In this document: one piece after another, positions 38,060-46,083 of the stretch
Layout: every line of letters starts with the position of its first letter
How positions within the stretch are numbered: position 1 is the first letter of the stretch
Made by a program: the position numbers and the translations under genes
The notes under the pieces: generated by a model
Database searches by the model: none
The model's input: only the letters and a program-made list of their open reading frames with translations
Told to the model about the DNA's origin: nothing
Assembly (NCBI GenBank): GCA_900078375.1
Contig: FLQS01000003.1
Coordinates: 22,041 to 86,040, forward strand
Source of the DNA: an uncultured Mycobacterium sp.
Lineage (GTDB): Bacteria > Actinomycetota > Actinomycetes > Mycobacteriales > Mycobacteriaceae
Length of the DNA: 64,000 nt
Direction: 5' to 3'

Positions 38060-38833
38060 TTACAGCGGTGTCACGTAGTGGCCGCTGATCCCGCCGTCGA
38101 CCAGGAAGGTCGACCCCGTGATGAACGACGAATCGTCACTGGCCAGGAACGCCACGGCGGCGGCCAGCTCCTCCGGTTCGGCGAACCGGCCCATCGGCAC
38201 ATGCACCAGCCGGCGCGCTGCCCGCTCCGGGTCCTTGGCGAACAGCTCCTGCAGCAGCGGGGTGTTCACCGGTCCGGGACACAGCGCGTTGACCCGAATA
38301 CCCTGGCGCGCGTACTGAACTCCGAGCTCACGCGACATGGCCAGCACGCCACCCTTGGACGCGGTGTAGGAGATCTGGCTGGTCGCCGAACCCATGACCG
38401 CGACGAACGAGGCGGTGTTGATGATCGACCCCTTCTGCGCAGGCACCATGTGCCGCAGCGCCGCCTTGCAGCAGAAGAAGACCGACTTGAGGTTGACGTC
38501 CTGCACCCGGTCCCACGCGTCGATACCGGTGTTCTCGATGAGGTCGTCATCAGGCGGACTGATACCCGCGTTGTTGAACGCGATGTCGACCCCGCCGTGC
38601 ACCTCGAAAGCCGTGTCGAACAATCGATCCACCGCGACCTGATCAGAAACGTCGACCTGGACGAACGTCACGTTCAGGTCGTCTGCGACGGACTTGCCGG
38701 TGCTTGGGTCGACGTCCCCGATGACGACTATCGCCCCTTCGCTCCGCATCCGCTTGACGGCCGCCAGTCCGATGCCGCTCGCGCCGCCGGTGACGACGGC
38801 GACCTTGTCCTTGAGTCGCTGGGACAGATCCAT
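38060..38833 (-). CDS. Short-chain dehydrogenase/reductase (Rv2857c-like)
   Basis: The 257-residue SDR has the cofactor motif TGGASGIG, NNAG, and the catalytic YTASK with upstream Ser in NTASFVAVMGS. The C-terminal GSTFLVDGG is typical of classical SDRs. ATG 38833 shares one base with the aldehyde dehydrogenase stop (TAATG), so translation is coupled. In the polyamine operon it may oxidise a hydroxyl or amino-acid-derived intermediate; substrate not known. Confidence 0.88.
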   Translation of the reverse strand: MDLSQRLKDKVAVVTGGASGIGLAAVKRMRSEGAIVVIGDVDPSTGKSVADDLNVTFVQVDVSDQVAVDRLFDTAFEVHGGVDIAFNNAGISPPDDDLIENTGIDAWDRVQDVNLKSVFFCCKAALRHMVPAQKGSIINTASFVAVMGSATSQISYTASKGGVLAMSRELGVQYARQGIRVNALCPGPVNTPLLQELFAKDPERAARRLVHVPMGRFAEPEELAAAVAFLASDDSSFITGSTFLVDGGISGHYVTPL

Positions 38834-40197
38834 TAGCTCTCCTCTACTGCGAAAAAGACGTTCTTCGTCTCGGTGAACGACAACGGGGCATCCGGTCCGA
38901 GCTCTCGGCCCAGCCCGGATTGCTTGAATCCGCCGAACGGGGTGTTGTACCGCACCGACGAGTGCGAGTTCACGCTCAGGTTGCCGGCCTCGACTGCGCG
39001 CGACACCCGCATTGCCCGCGACAGGTTGTCAGTCCAGATCGATCCGGACAGACCGTATTCGGTGTCATTGGCCAGTGCGATGGCATCGGCCTCGTCCTCG
39101 AACGGCAGCACCGTCACGACCGGGCCGAAAATCTCCTCGGTGACGGTCCGGTCGGTGCGCTGCGGGGTGAGCACCGTGGGCGGGAACCAGAATCCGGGCC
39201 CGTCGGGTGCCGAGCCGCGGAACGCGACAGGCGCGTCGTCGGGAACGTAGGCGGCCACCGAATCGAAATGCTTGCGGGACACCAGCGGACCCATCTCGGT
39301 CTCGCGGGAAGCCGGGTCACCGACGACCAGTCCCTTGACCGCCGGCTCCAGCAACTCCATGAACTTGTCGAACACGCTGCGCTGCACCAGGATCCGGCTG
39401 CGAGCGCAGCAGTCCTGCCCGGCGTTGTCGAACACTCCGTACGGCGCGGTGGCAGCGGCGCGTTCAAGGTCGCAGTCGGCGAACACGATATTGGCGCTCT
39501 TGCCGCCGAGTTCCAGCGTCACCCGCTTCACCTGGGAGGCCGCCCCCGCCATCACCTTGGTGCCGACCTCGGTCGAGCCGGTGAACACGATCTTGCGGAC
39601 ATCGGGGTGGCTGATGAACCGCTCGCCGACCACCGAACCACGGCCGGGCAGCACCTGGAACAGACCCTCGGGCAGGCCGGCCTCCCGCGCGAGCTCGCCG
39701 AGCCGAATAGACGTCAGCGGGGTCCACTCGGCCGGCTTGAGCACCACCGCGTTGCCGGCGGCGAGCGCTGGCGCGAAGCCCCACACGGCGATCGGCATCG
39801 GGAAGTTCCACGGCGTGATCACCCCGATCACGCCCATCGGCTCGTTGAACGTGACATCCAAACCGCCGGCCACCGGGATCTGCTTGCCCGACAACCGTTC
39901 CGGGGTCGCGGAATAGAACTGCAGCACGTCGCGCACGTGGCCGGCTTCCCACTCGGCAGCACCGATCGGATGCCCGGAGTTGGCAACCTCCAGCGCGGCC
40001 AGCTCGCCGATGTGGGCGTCGACCGCGGCCGCGAACGCCCGCAACACGGCCGCGCGCTCCGCGGGAGCCGCAGCGGCCCAGGCTTTTTGCGCCACCTTGG
40101 CACGCGCGACGGCGTCGTCGACACCGTCAGTGTCGGTCAGTTCGACCGTACGCAACGCCTGCTCGGTCGCTGGATTGACCAGTTCCGTGGAAGTCAC
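38833..40197 (-). CDS. aldC: Aldehyde dehydrogenase (gamma-glutamyl-aminobutyraldehyde type, AldC)
   Basis: The 454-residue enzyme has GVITPWNFPMPIAVW, the NAD site FTGSTEVGTKVM, the catalytic Glu in ELGGKSANIVF and catalytic Cys in FDNAGQDCCARSRI. Operon context with a GlnA4-type synthetase and a PuuD-like hydrolase suggests gamma-glutamyl-gamma-aminobutyraldehyde as substrate. GTG 40197 lies directly after the amidotransferase stop. It is slightly shorter than many ALDHs at the N-terminus. Confidence 0.9.
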   Translation of the reverse strand: MTSTELVNPATEQALRTVELTDTDGVDDAVARAKVAQKAWAAAAPAERAAVLRAFAAAVDAHIGELAALEVANSGHPIGAAEWEAGHVRDVLQFYSATPERLSGKQIPVAGGLDVTFNEPMGVIGVITPWNFPMPIAVWGFAPALAAGNAVVLKPAEWTPLTSIRLGELAREAGLPEGLFQVLPGRGSVVGERFISHPDVRKIVFTGSTEVGTKVMAGAASQVKRVTLELGGKSANIVFADCDLERAAATAPYGVFDNAGQDCCARSRILVQRSVFDKFMELLEPAVKGLVVGDPASRETEMGPLVSRKHFDSVAAYVPDDAPVAFRGSAPDGPGFWFPPTVLTPQRTDRTVTEEIFGPVVTVLPFEDEADAIALANDTEYGLSGSIWTDNLSRAMRVSRAVEAGNLSVNSHSSVRYNTPFGGFKQSGLGRELGPDAPLSFTETKNVFFAVEES

Positions 40198-40935
40198 TCA
40201 GTTCACTCTCTCTGTCGTGTAGGTCCGTGCCGCCTCGACCAGGCCGGCGAACACCCGCAGGTCGTCCAGCGTCTCCTCGGGATGCCACTGCACGGCCAGA
40301 ACGAAGTCGTGGCCGGCCATTTCGACGCCCTCGATCACACCGTCGTCGTCCAGCGCGCTGATCATCAAACCATCACCAAGCCGGTCGATCGCCTGGTGGT
40401 GGTAGCACTGCGCGTTCGTGTTCTCCCCCACCAGCCGGGCCAGCCTGCTGCCGGCCACGGTGCGTATCGAGGAGGTGGTGAATACGGCGTTTCCTTGTTG
40501 ATGACGGGTGTGCCCGAGAACATCGGGCAGGTGCTGGTGCAGCGTGCCGCCCAGCGCGACGTTGAGCACCTGCGCACCACGGCAGATGCCGAGCACCGGC
40601 AGATGCCGCCGCAGCGCGGCGGTGATCAGTGCGAACTCCCAGGCGTCGCGATCACTGTCCGGCTCGTCGGTGGTGGGGTGCGGGTCGTGCCCATAGGACG
40701 ACGGGTCGACATCCCTGCCGCCGGTGATGATCAGGCCATCGATCGTGTCGAGGACCTGGCTTGCGATCTCGCCGTCCACCGGCTGCGGGGGCAGCAGTGT
40801 GGCGATCCCACCTGCGAGTGTCACACCTTCGAGGTAGATGCCCGGCAGGAAGCTGGCATGCACGTCCCAGATGCCGCTGCGGGCCGGCTGCAAATAGGTG
40901 GTCAGCCCGATAACAGGGCGAGCGTGGCCGTCCAA
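40198..40935 (-). CDS. Class I glutamine amidotransferase-like hydrolase (gamma-glutamyl-GABA hydrolase, PuuD-like)
   Basis: The 245-residue protein has the nucleophile elbow LGICRGAQVLNVALGG, HHQAID, and the catalytic His-Glu in VQWHPEE, forming the peptidase C26 triad. It would release GABA and glutamate from gamma-glutamyl-GABA. TTG 40935 is chosen because it starts just after the glnA4 stop and matches where homology begins; the frame is open further upstream but overlaps glnA4. Confidence 0.87.
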   Translation of the reverse strand: MDGHARPVIGLTTYLQPARSGIWDVHASFLPGIYLEGVTLAGGIATLLPPQPVDGEIASQVLDTIDGLIITGGRDVDPSSYGHDPHPTTDEPDSDRDAWEFALITAALRRHLPVLGICRGAQVLNVALGGTLHQHLPDVLGHTRHQQGNAVFTTSSIRTVAGSRLARLVGENTNAQCYHHQAIDRLGDGLMISALDDDGVIEGVEMAGHDFVLAVQWHPEETLDDLRVFAGLVEAARTYTTERVN

Positions 40936-40936
40936 C

Positions 40937-42322
40937 TTAGAGCCGTTCAAAGCCGCGCACCCTCTCCCAGTCGGTGACCGCCGAATTGAACGCGGCCAGC
41001 TCGACCCGGGCGTTGTTGAGGTAGTGCTCGACGACCTCGTCGCCGAACGCCTCGCGGGCGATCGCCGAACCCTCGAACAGCGCGGCCGCCTCGGCCAGCG
41101 TGGTGGGCAGCCGCTCGGCACCGCTGGTGTATGCGTTGCCAACGCAAGCCTCGGGCAGCTCCAGCCCGTTGTCGATCCCGTACAGCCCACCGGCTATGAG
41201 CGCGGCCACGGCCAGATACTGGTTGACGTCTCCACCCGGCGCACGGCACTCCATCCGCATGGAATGGCCGTGGCCGACCACCCGCAGGGCGCAGGTCCGG
41301 TTGTCCAGCCCCCATGCGACGGCCGTTGGCGCGAAGCTACCCTCGACAAATCGCTTGTAGGAGTTGATATTCGGGGCGTAAAACAGGGTCAGCTCGCGCA
41401 GCGTGGCCAGTTGGCCGGCGATGAAGCTCCGGAACATCGGCGACATACCCAGCTCCGCGTCGGCATCGGCGAAAACCGCCGAGCCGTCCTCACCGCGCAG
41501 CGAAATGTGGATATGGCAGCTATTACCTTCGCGCTCATCGTATTTCGCCATGAACGTCAAGCTCTTACCGTGCTGGTCGGCGATCTCCTTGGCACCGTTT
41601 TTGTAGATGGTGTGGTTGTCACAGGTGACCAGCGCGGTGTCGTAGCGGAATGCGATCTCCTGCTGACCGACATTGCACTCCCCTTTCACGCCTTCGCAAT
41701 ACATGCCGGCGCCGTCCATGCCCAGGCGAATGTCGCGCAGCAGCGGCTCCATCCGGGTGGAGGCATGGATCGCGTAGTCGACGTTGTAGTCGGTGGCTGC
41801 GGACAGTCCCCGATAGCCGGCCGCCCAGGCGTCGCGGTAGGAGTCGTCGAACACCATGAATTCCAGCTCGGTGCCGATGAAGGCCTCCAGCCCCCGCTGG
41901 GCGAGCCGGTCCAACTGAGCCTGCAGGATGCTGCGCGGCGCCGGCAGCACCGGAGCACCCCCGACAAAGGACAGGTCGGCCATCACCAGCGCGGTACCGG
42001 GCAGCCATGGCAGCACCCGCAGGGTGGAGAAGTCGGGTGTCATCACCATGTCGCCGTAGCCCGACTCCCAGCTCGACATCGCATACCCGTCGACGGTGTT
42101 CATGTCGACGTCGACGGCCAGCAGGTAGTTGCAGCACTCCGCACCGTGCGCGGCGACCTCCTCGACGAACAGCCGGGCCGCGACCCGCTTGCCGGTCAAC
42201 CGGCCCTGCATGTCGGCGAAGGCCACGATCACCGTGTCGATCTCACCGGCGGCCACCATGGCATCCAGCTCGACCTGCATCAACAGACCAGGCGGGCGGC
42301 GGCCCACACCATCAGGCGTCAC
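40937..42322 (-). CDS. glnA4: Glutamine synthetase-like gamma-glutamyl-amine ligase (GlnA4 type)
   Basis: The 461-residue enzyme has the GS beta-Grasp N-terminus (IVAFADMQGRLTGKRV) and catalytic domain with GTELEFMVFDD, CNVGQQEIAF, ATP-site FMAKYDEREGNSCHIHISL and HSMRMECRAPGGDVNQYLA. Homologues of this branch (PuuA, GlnA3/GlnA4 of Streptomyces) glutamylate polyamines or ethanolamine instead of making glutamine. GTG 42322 starts the minus-strand operon. The permease on the other strand fits uptake of the amine. Confidence 0.9.
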   Translation of the reverse strand: MTPDGVGRRPPGLLMQVELDAMVAAGEIDTVIVAFADMQGRLTGKRVAARLFVEEVAAHGAECCNYLLAVDVDMNTVDGYAMSSWESGYGDMVMTPDFSTLRVLPWLPGTALVMADLSFVGGAPVLPAPRSILQAQLDRLAQRGLEAFIGTELEFMVFDDSYRDAWAAGYRGLSAATDYNVDYAIHASTRMEPLLRDIRLGMDGAGMYCEGVKGECNVGQQEIAFRYDTALVTCDNHTIYKNGAKEIADQHGKSLTFMAKYDEREGNSCHIHISLRGEDGSAVFADADAELGMSPMFRSFIAGQLATLRELTLFYAPNINSYKRFVEGSFAPTAVAWGLDNRTCALRVVGHGHSMRMECRAPGGDVNQYLAVAALIAGGLYGIDNGLELPEACVGNAYTSGAERLPTTLAEAAALFEGSAIAREAFGDEVVEHYLNNARVELAAFNSAVTDWERVRGFERL

Positions 42323-42450
42323 GGGTGCCCCTCTCGATAGCGCCGGTTCAAAGAACGATTCGACGAAAAGTCAACCATTGGACGTGGCCGTGGCGGCGAC
42401 GTCATCCTCCAGATTTACATAGATGTCACTCCAAAGGTAGGACACCAGAC

Positions 42451-42466
42451 CAATAGCGGCCTATTG
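42451..42466. promoter_or_regulatory. Inverted repeat CAATAG-cggc-CTATTG between glnA4 and the permease
   Basis: A perfect 6-4-6 dyad sits in the 205-base divergent gap between glnA4 and the APC permease gene, about 60 bases before the permease GTG. A second weak dyad-like stretch (GGTAGGACACC) lies just upstream at about 42436. The GntR regulator at the end of the glnA4 operon is the obvious candidate ligand. Confidence 0.5.
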
Positions 42467-42527
42467 TCCCTAATCAGAGAGCGCCGGTCGACGCCTCTTT
42501 GCCATCACGCCCAAAAGGAGACGCGCC

Positions 42528-44099
42528 GTGCCAGAGGGTCACGAACTTCTCGACGAGGACGAAAAGCACCTCGCCAGCCTCGGTTACACCCAGGAGCTGC
42601 ACCGGTCCTGGTCCGGGTTCAGCAACTTCGCCATCTCGTTCTCGATCATCTCGATCCTGGCCGGCTGCTTCACGTCCTTCGGCCTGGGCTGGAACAACGG
42701 CGGGCCGGCGGCCATCGCCTGGGGTTGGCCGTTGATCTCGGTGTTCATCCTGATCATCGGGCTCTGTATGTCGGAGCTCGTGTCGGCGTTTCCGACATCG
42801 GGCGGAATCTATTGGTGGGCAGCCAAACTCGGCGGCCCTAAGGCGGGGTACTACACCGGCTGGCTGAACCTGATCGGCCTGATCGCCATCCTGGCGTCGG
42901 TGGCCTACGGGTCGGCGACCTTCCTCGACCTCACGCTCGGCACGTTCAGTGACAGTTGGCTGGCCGGCTACAGCCTGACCCGGACGTTCGTCCTGTTCCT
43001 GGTCATCCTGGTAGTGGTCGCGACCATCAACATCTTCTCCAGCCATCTGCTGGCCGTCATCAACAACATCTCGGTGTGGTGGCACGTCGTCGGTGCGGCT
43101 GCGGTGATCTTCATCCTGTTCTTCGTTCCCGACCAGCACGCCAGTTTCTCCGACGTGTTCGCGAGGACGGTCAACAACACCGGCTTCTTCGGCGGTTCCA
43201 CCTCCGGCTTCGGCTTCCTGCTGTTCGTGCTGCCGATGTCGGCGATCCTGACCCAGTACACGATCACCGGCTACGACGCCTCGGCCCACCTGTCCGAGGA
43301 GACCAAGAGCGCGGCCGACGGCGCCGCCAAGGGGATCTGGCGGTCGATTTTCTACTCGGCGATCGGCGGCTGGATCCTGCTGCTGTCGTTCCTGTTCGCC
43401 GTCCAGGATGTCGACGGGGTGACCAAGGGCGGCGGTGCGGTCGCGGTCATCTTCAGTCAGGCCATGAGCGCAAAGTGGGTGGCCCTGGTCCTGTTGATCT
43501 CGACGGCGGGCCAGCTGTTCTGCACCACCGCCTGCCAGACCAGCGCCTCCCGCATGCTGTTCGCGTTCAGCCGCGACCGGGCGGTGCCCGGCCATCAGCT
43601 CTGGGCCAAGCTCAGTGCCAAGAAAGTGCCGGCCAACGCGGTCATGGTCACCGCCACGATCGCGGCGATCATCACGCTGCCCGCGCTGGTCAAGGTCGAT
43701 ATCAACGGCGCCCCGGTGCCGATCGCGTTCTTCGCCGTCGTGTCGATCGGTGTGGTCGGTCTCTACCTGTGCTTCGCGGTGCCGATCTATTACCGGTGGA
43801 GGGCCGGCGACTCGTTCCCGCTCGGCCGCTGGAACCTGCGTGGGCATCACAAGTGGATGGCACCGCTGGCGTTGATCGAGATCGTGGTCACCTCGGTCAT
43901 CGCGATGTTCCCGACGTCGATCGGTGGCGCGCCGTGGGATGCCAGCTTCGAGTGGAAGTTCGTCAACTACACCCCGCTGCTGGTGGGTGGCGTGCTGATT
44001 CTGCTCTACATCTATTGGCACGTATCGGTGAAGAACTGGTTCACCGGACCGATCAAGCAGGTCGACGCGACCGGCGAACAGCTGGAGGGGGTTTCCTGA
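42528..44099 (+). CDS. APC-family amino acid/polyamine permease
   Basis: The 523-residue protein has about 12 hydrophobic helices. APC motifs are visible in SGFSNFAISFSIISILAGCFTSFGLGWNNGGP (helix 1), FPTSGGIYWWAAKLGG and ITGYDASAHLSEETKSAADGAAKGI. Its closest group includes GABA and choline/amine permeases. GTG 42528 follows AAAAGGAG. It diverges from glnA4 and probably imports the amine that GlnA4 glutamylates. Strong hairpins follow the stop codon. Confidence 0.9.
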   Translation: MPEGHELLDEDEKHLASLGYTQELHRSWSGFSNFAISFSIISILAGCFTSFGLGWNNGGPAAIAWGWPLISVFILIIGLCMSELVSAFPTSGGIYWWAAKLGGPKAGYYTGWLNLIGLIAILASVAYGSATFLDLTLGTFSDSWLAGYSLTRTFVLFLVILVVVATINIFSSHLLAVINNISVWWHVVGAAAVIFILFFVPDQHASFSDVFARTVNNTGFFGGSTSGFGFLLFVLPMSAILTQYTITGYDASAHLSEETKSAADGAAKGIWRSIFYSAIGGWILLLSFLFAVQDVDGVTKGGGAVAVIFSQAMSAKWVALVLLISTAGQLFCTTACQTSASRMLFAFSRDRAVPGHQLWAKLSAKKVPANAVMVTATIAAIITLPALVKVDINGAPVPIAFFAVVSIGVVGLYLCFAVPIYYRWRAGDSFPLGRWNLRGHHKWMAPLALIEIVVTSVIAMFPTSIGGAPWDASFEWKFVNYTPLLVGGVLILLYIYWHVSVKNWFTGPIKQVDATGEQLEGVS

Positions 44100-44114
44100 G
44101 TCACTGAAGGAGAC

Positions 44115-44188
44115 CACACCCCGGGCCCGTCGCGAGAGGCGGGCCCCGCGCCCCTCGTGCCCCCAGGCCGAGGGGCGCGGTGGTGTGA
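44115..44188 (+). terminator. Structured terminator: two hairpins inside an outer stem
   Basis: Hairpin 1 pairs GGGCCCG (44123-44129) with CGGGCCC (44140-44146). Hairpin 2 pairs a 12-base arm from 44146 (overlapping by one base) with its complement ending at 44180, core CGCGCCCCTCG/CGAGGGGCGCG. The flanks CACACC (44115-44120) and GGTGTG (44183-44188) can pair to close both into a three-way junction. There is no T-tract, as is common in mycobacteria. It follows the permease gene. Confidence 0.7.
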
Positions 44189-44274
44189 GCGGTATCTCGC
44201 CCAGGTTAAGACTCGCCCCCCGCGGGTAAATAGGAGGGCCAGGTCAGCGAGCAGACGGGATAGGTCTGAAGACG

Positions 44275-46083
44275 ATGTGTGGAGCGACGGGCGAAGTCCG
44301 TCTCGACAATCAGGCCCCCGATGTGGCCGCGGTGGCTGCCATGGCCGAAAAGATGGCCCCGCGCGGGCCCGATGCGGCCGGTGTGTGGTCACAGGGCCGG
44401 GTGGCGCTCGGCCATCGCCGGCTGAAGATCATCGACCTGTCCGAAGCCGGTGGACAGCCGATGGTCGACGCCGACCTCGGGCTGACGATCTGCTGGAACG
44501 GCTGCATCTACAACTACGAGGCCCTGCGCGACGAGCTCGCCGGGCACGGCTACCGATTCTTCTCACACAGTGACACCGAGGTGCTGCTGAAGGCCTACCA
44601 CCACTGGGGCGACCGCTTCGTCGAGCGGTTGCACGGGATGTTCGCCTTCGCGATCGCCGAGCGCGACAGCGGCCGGGTGCTACTCGGCCGCGACCGGCTC
44701 GGCATCAAACCGCTCTACATCACCGAGGATTCGCATCGCATCCGGTTCGCATCGTCGTTGCCCGCGCTGCTGGCGGGCGGTGGCGTCGACACCCGCATCG
44801 ACCCGATCGCGCTGCACCACTACCTCACCTTCCACTCGGTGGTACCCGCGCCCCACACGATCCTGTGCGGTGTGCGCAAGCTCTCCCCCGGCACGCTGTT
44901 GGCGATCGAACCCGACGGCAGGCGCCGCGAAATCACCTACTGGGAACCCGATTTCAGCCGTCGCGACGAGCACTCCGAATGGAGCGCACGCGATTGGGAG
45001 GACGCGGTTCTCGACGCCCTGCGTACCGCCGTCAAGCGCCGGTTGGTCGCCGACGTGCCCGTCGGTTGCCTGCTCTCGGGTGGCGTGGACTCCAGCTTGA
45101 TCGTCGGCCTGCTCGCCGAGGCCGGCCAGAGCGGGCTCTCGACGTTCTCCATCGGTTTCGAATCCGTCGGCGGCGTCAAGGGCGATGAGTTCGTCTACTC
45201 CGACATCGTGGCCAAGAGGTTCGACACCGACCACCACCAGATCCGTATCGACACCGCCCGCATGCTGCCCGCTCTTGAAGGCGCGATCGGTGCGATGAGC
45301 GAGCCGATGGTCTCGCACGACTGCGTGGCCTTCTACCTGCTCAGCCAGGAAGTCGCCAAGCACGTCAAGGTCGTTCAGTCCGGTCAGGGGGCCGACGAGG
45401 TGTTCGCCGGCTACCACTGGTATCCCCCGATGGCCGAACCGGACGCGGCCAGTGTTGCCGGTTCGGTGGCCCGCTACCGGGGGGCGTTCTTCGACCGCGA
45501 CCACGACGCCGTCGCCGACCTGCTGGCCGTCGACCGGGTCAGTGGACGCGAAGATCCCAGCCTGGCATTCGTCGCCGAGCATTTCGCGCGGCCCGGTGCG
45601 CAGACCGGTGTGGACCGCGCGCTGCGGCTGGACACCACGGTGATGCTGGTCGACGATCCGGTCAAGCGCGTCGACAACATGACGATGGCCTGGGGGCTGG
45701 AAGGCCGGGTGCCGTTCCTCGACCACGAGCTCGTCGAACTCGCGGCGACCTGTCCGCCGGAGCTCAAGACCGCACAAGGCGGCAAGGGTGTCCTGAAAGA
45801 GGCTGCCCGGCAAGTGATCCCGGCTGAGGTGATTGACCGGCCGAAGGGTTATTTCCCGGTGCCCGCGCTCACTCACCTGGAGGGGCCGTACCTGGAGATG
45901 GTCCGCGATGCGCTGTATGCGCCGCAGGCCAAGGAGCGCGGCCTGTTCCGGCCCGACGCCGTCGAGCGGTTACTGGGCGATCCCAACGGCCGGCTGACCC
46001 CGCTGCGCGGTAATGAGCTGTGGCAGATCGGACTTCTCGAGTTGTGGCTGCAACAGCACGGAATCACCGGGCCGGCGGCATGA
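44275..46083 (+). CDS. N-acetylglutaminylglutamine amidotransferase (asparagine synthetase family)
   Basis: The 602-residue protein has the class II glutaminase N-terminus MCG (nucleophile Cys2), RGPDAAGVW and GHRRLKIIDLS. The synthetase domain has the ATP-PPi loop LLSGGVDSS and GQGADEVFAGYHWY. This AsnB-like branch, followed by a GNAT/ATP-grasp gene, is the signature of NAGGN biosynthesis, an osmoprotectant dipeptide amide. ATG 44275 gives the required N-terminal Cys after Met removal. The stop overlaps the next start (ATGA). Confidence 0.9.
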   Translation: MCGATGEVRLDNQAPDVAAVAAMAEKMAPRGPDAAGVWSQGRVALGHRRLKIIDLSEAGGQPMVDADLGLTICWNGCIYNYEALRDELAGHGYRFFSHSDTEVLLKAYHHWGDRFVERLHGMFAFAIAERDSGRVLLGRDRLGIKPLYITEDSHRIRFASSLPALLAGGGVDTRIDPIALHHYLTFHSVVPAPHTILCGVRKLSPGTLLAIEPDGRRREITYWEPDFSRRDEHSEWSARDWEDAVLDALRTAVKRRLVADVPVGCLLSGGVDSSLIVGLLAEAGQSGLSTFSIGFESVGGVKGDEFVYSDIVAKRFDTDHHQIRIDTARMLPALEGAIGAMSEPMVSHDCVAFYLLSQEVAKHVKVVQSGQGADEVFAGYHWYPPMAEPDAASVAGSVARYRGAFFDRDHDAVADLLAVDRVSGREDPSLAFVAEHFARPGAQTGVDRALRLDTTVMLVDDPVKRVDNMTMAWGLEGRVPFLDHELVELAATCPPELKTAQGGKGVLKEAARQVIPAEVIDRPKGYFPVPALTHLEGPYLEMVRDALYAPQAKERGLFRPDAVERLLGDPNGRLTPLRGNELWQIGLLELWLQQHGITGPAA

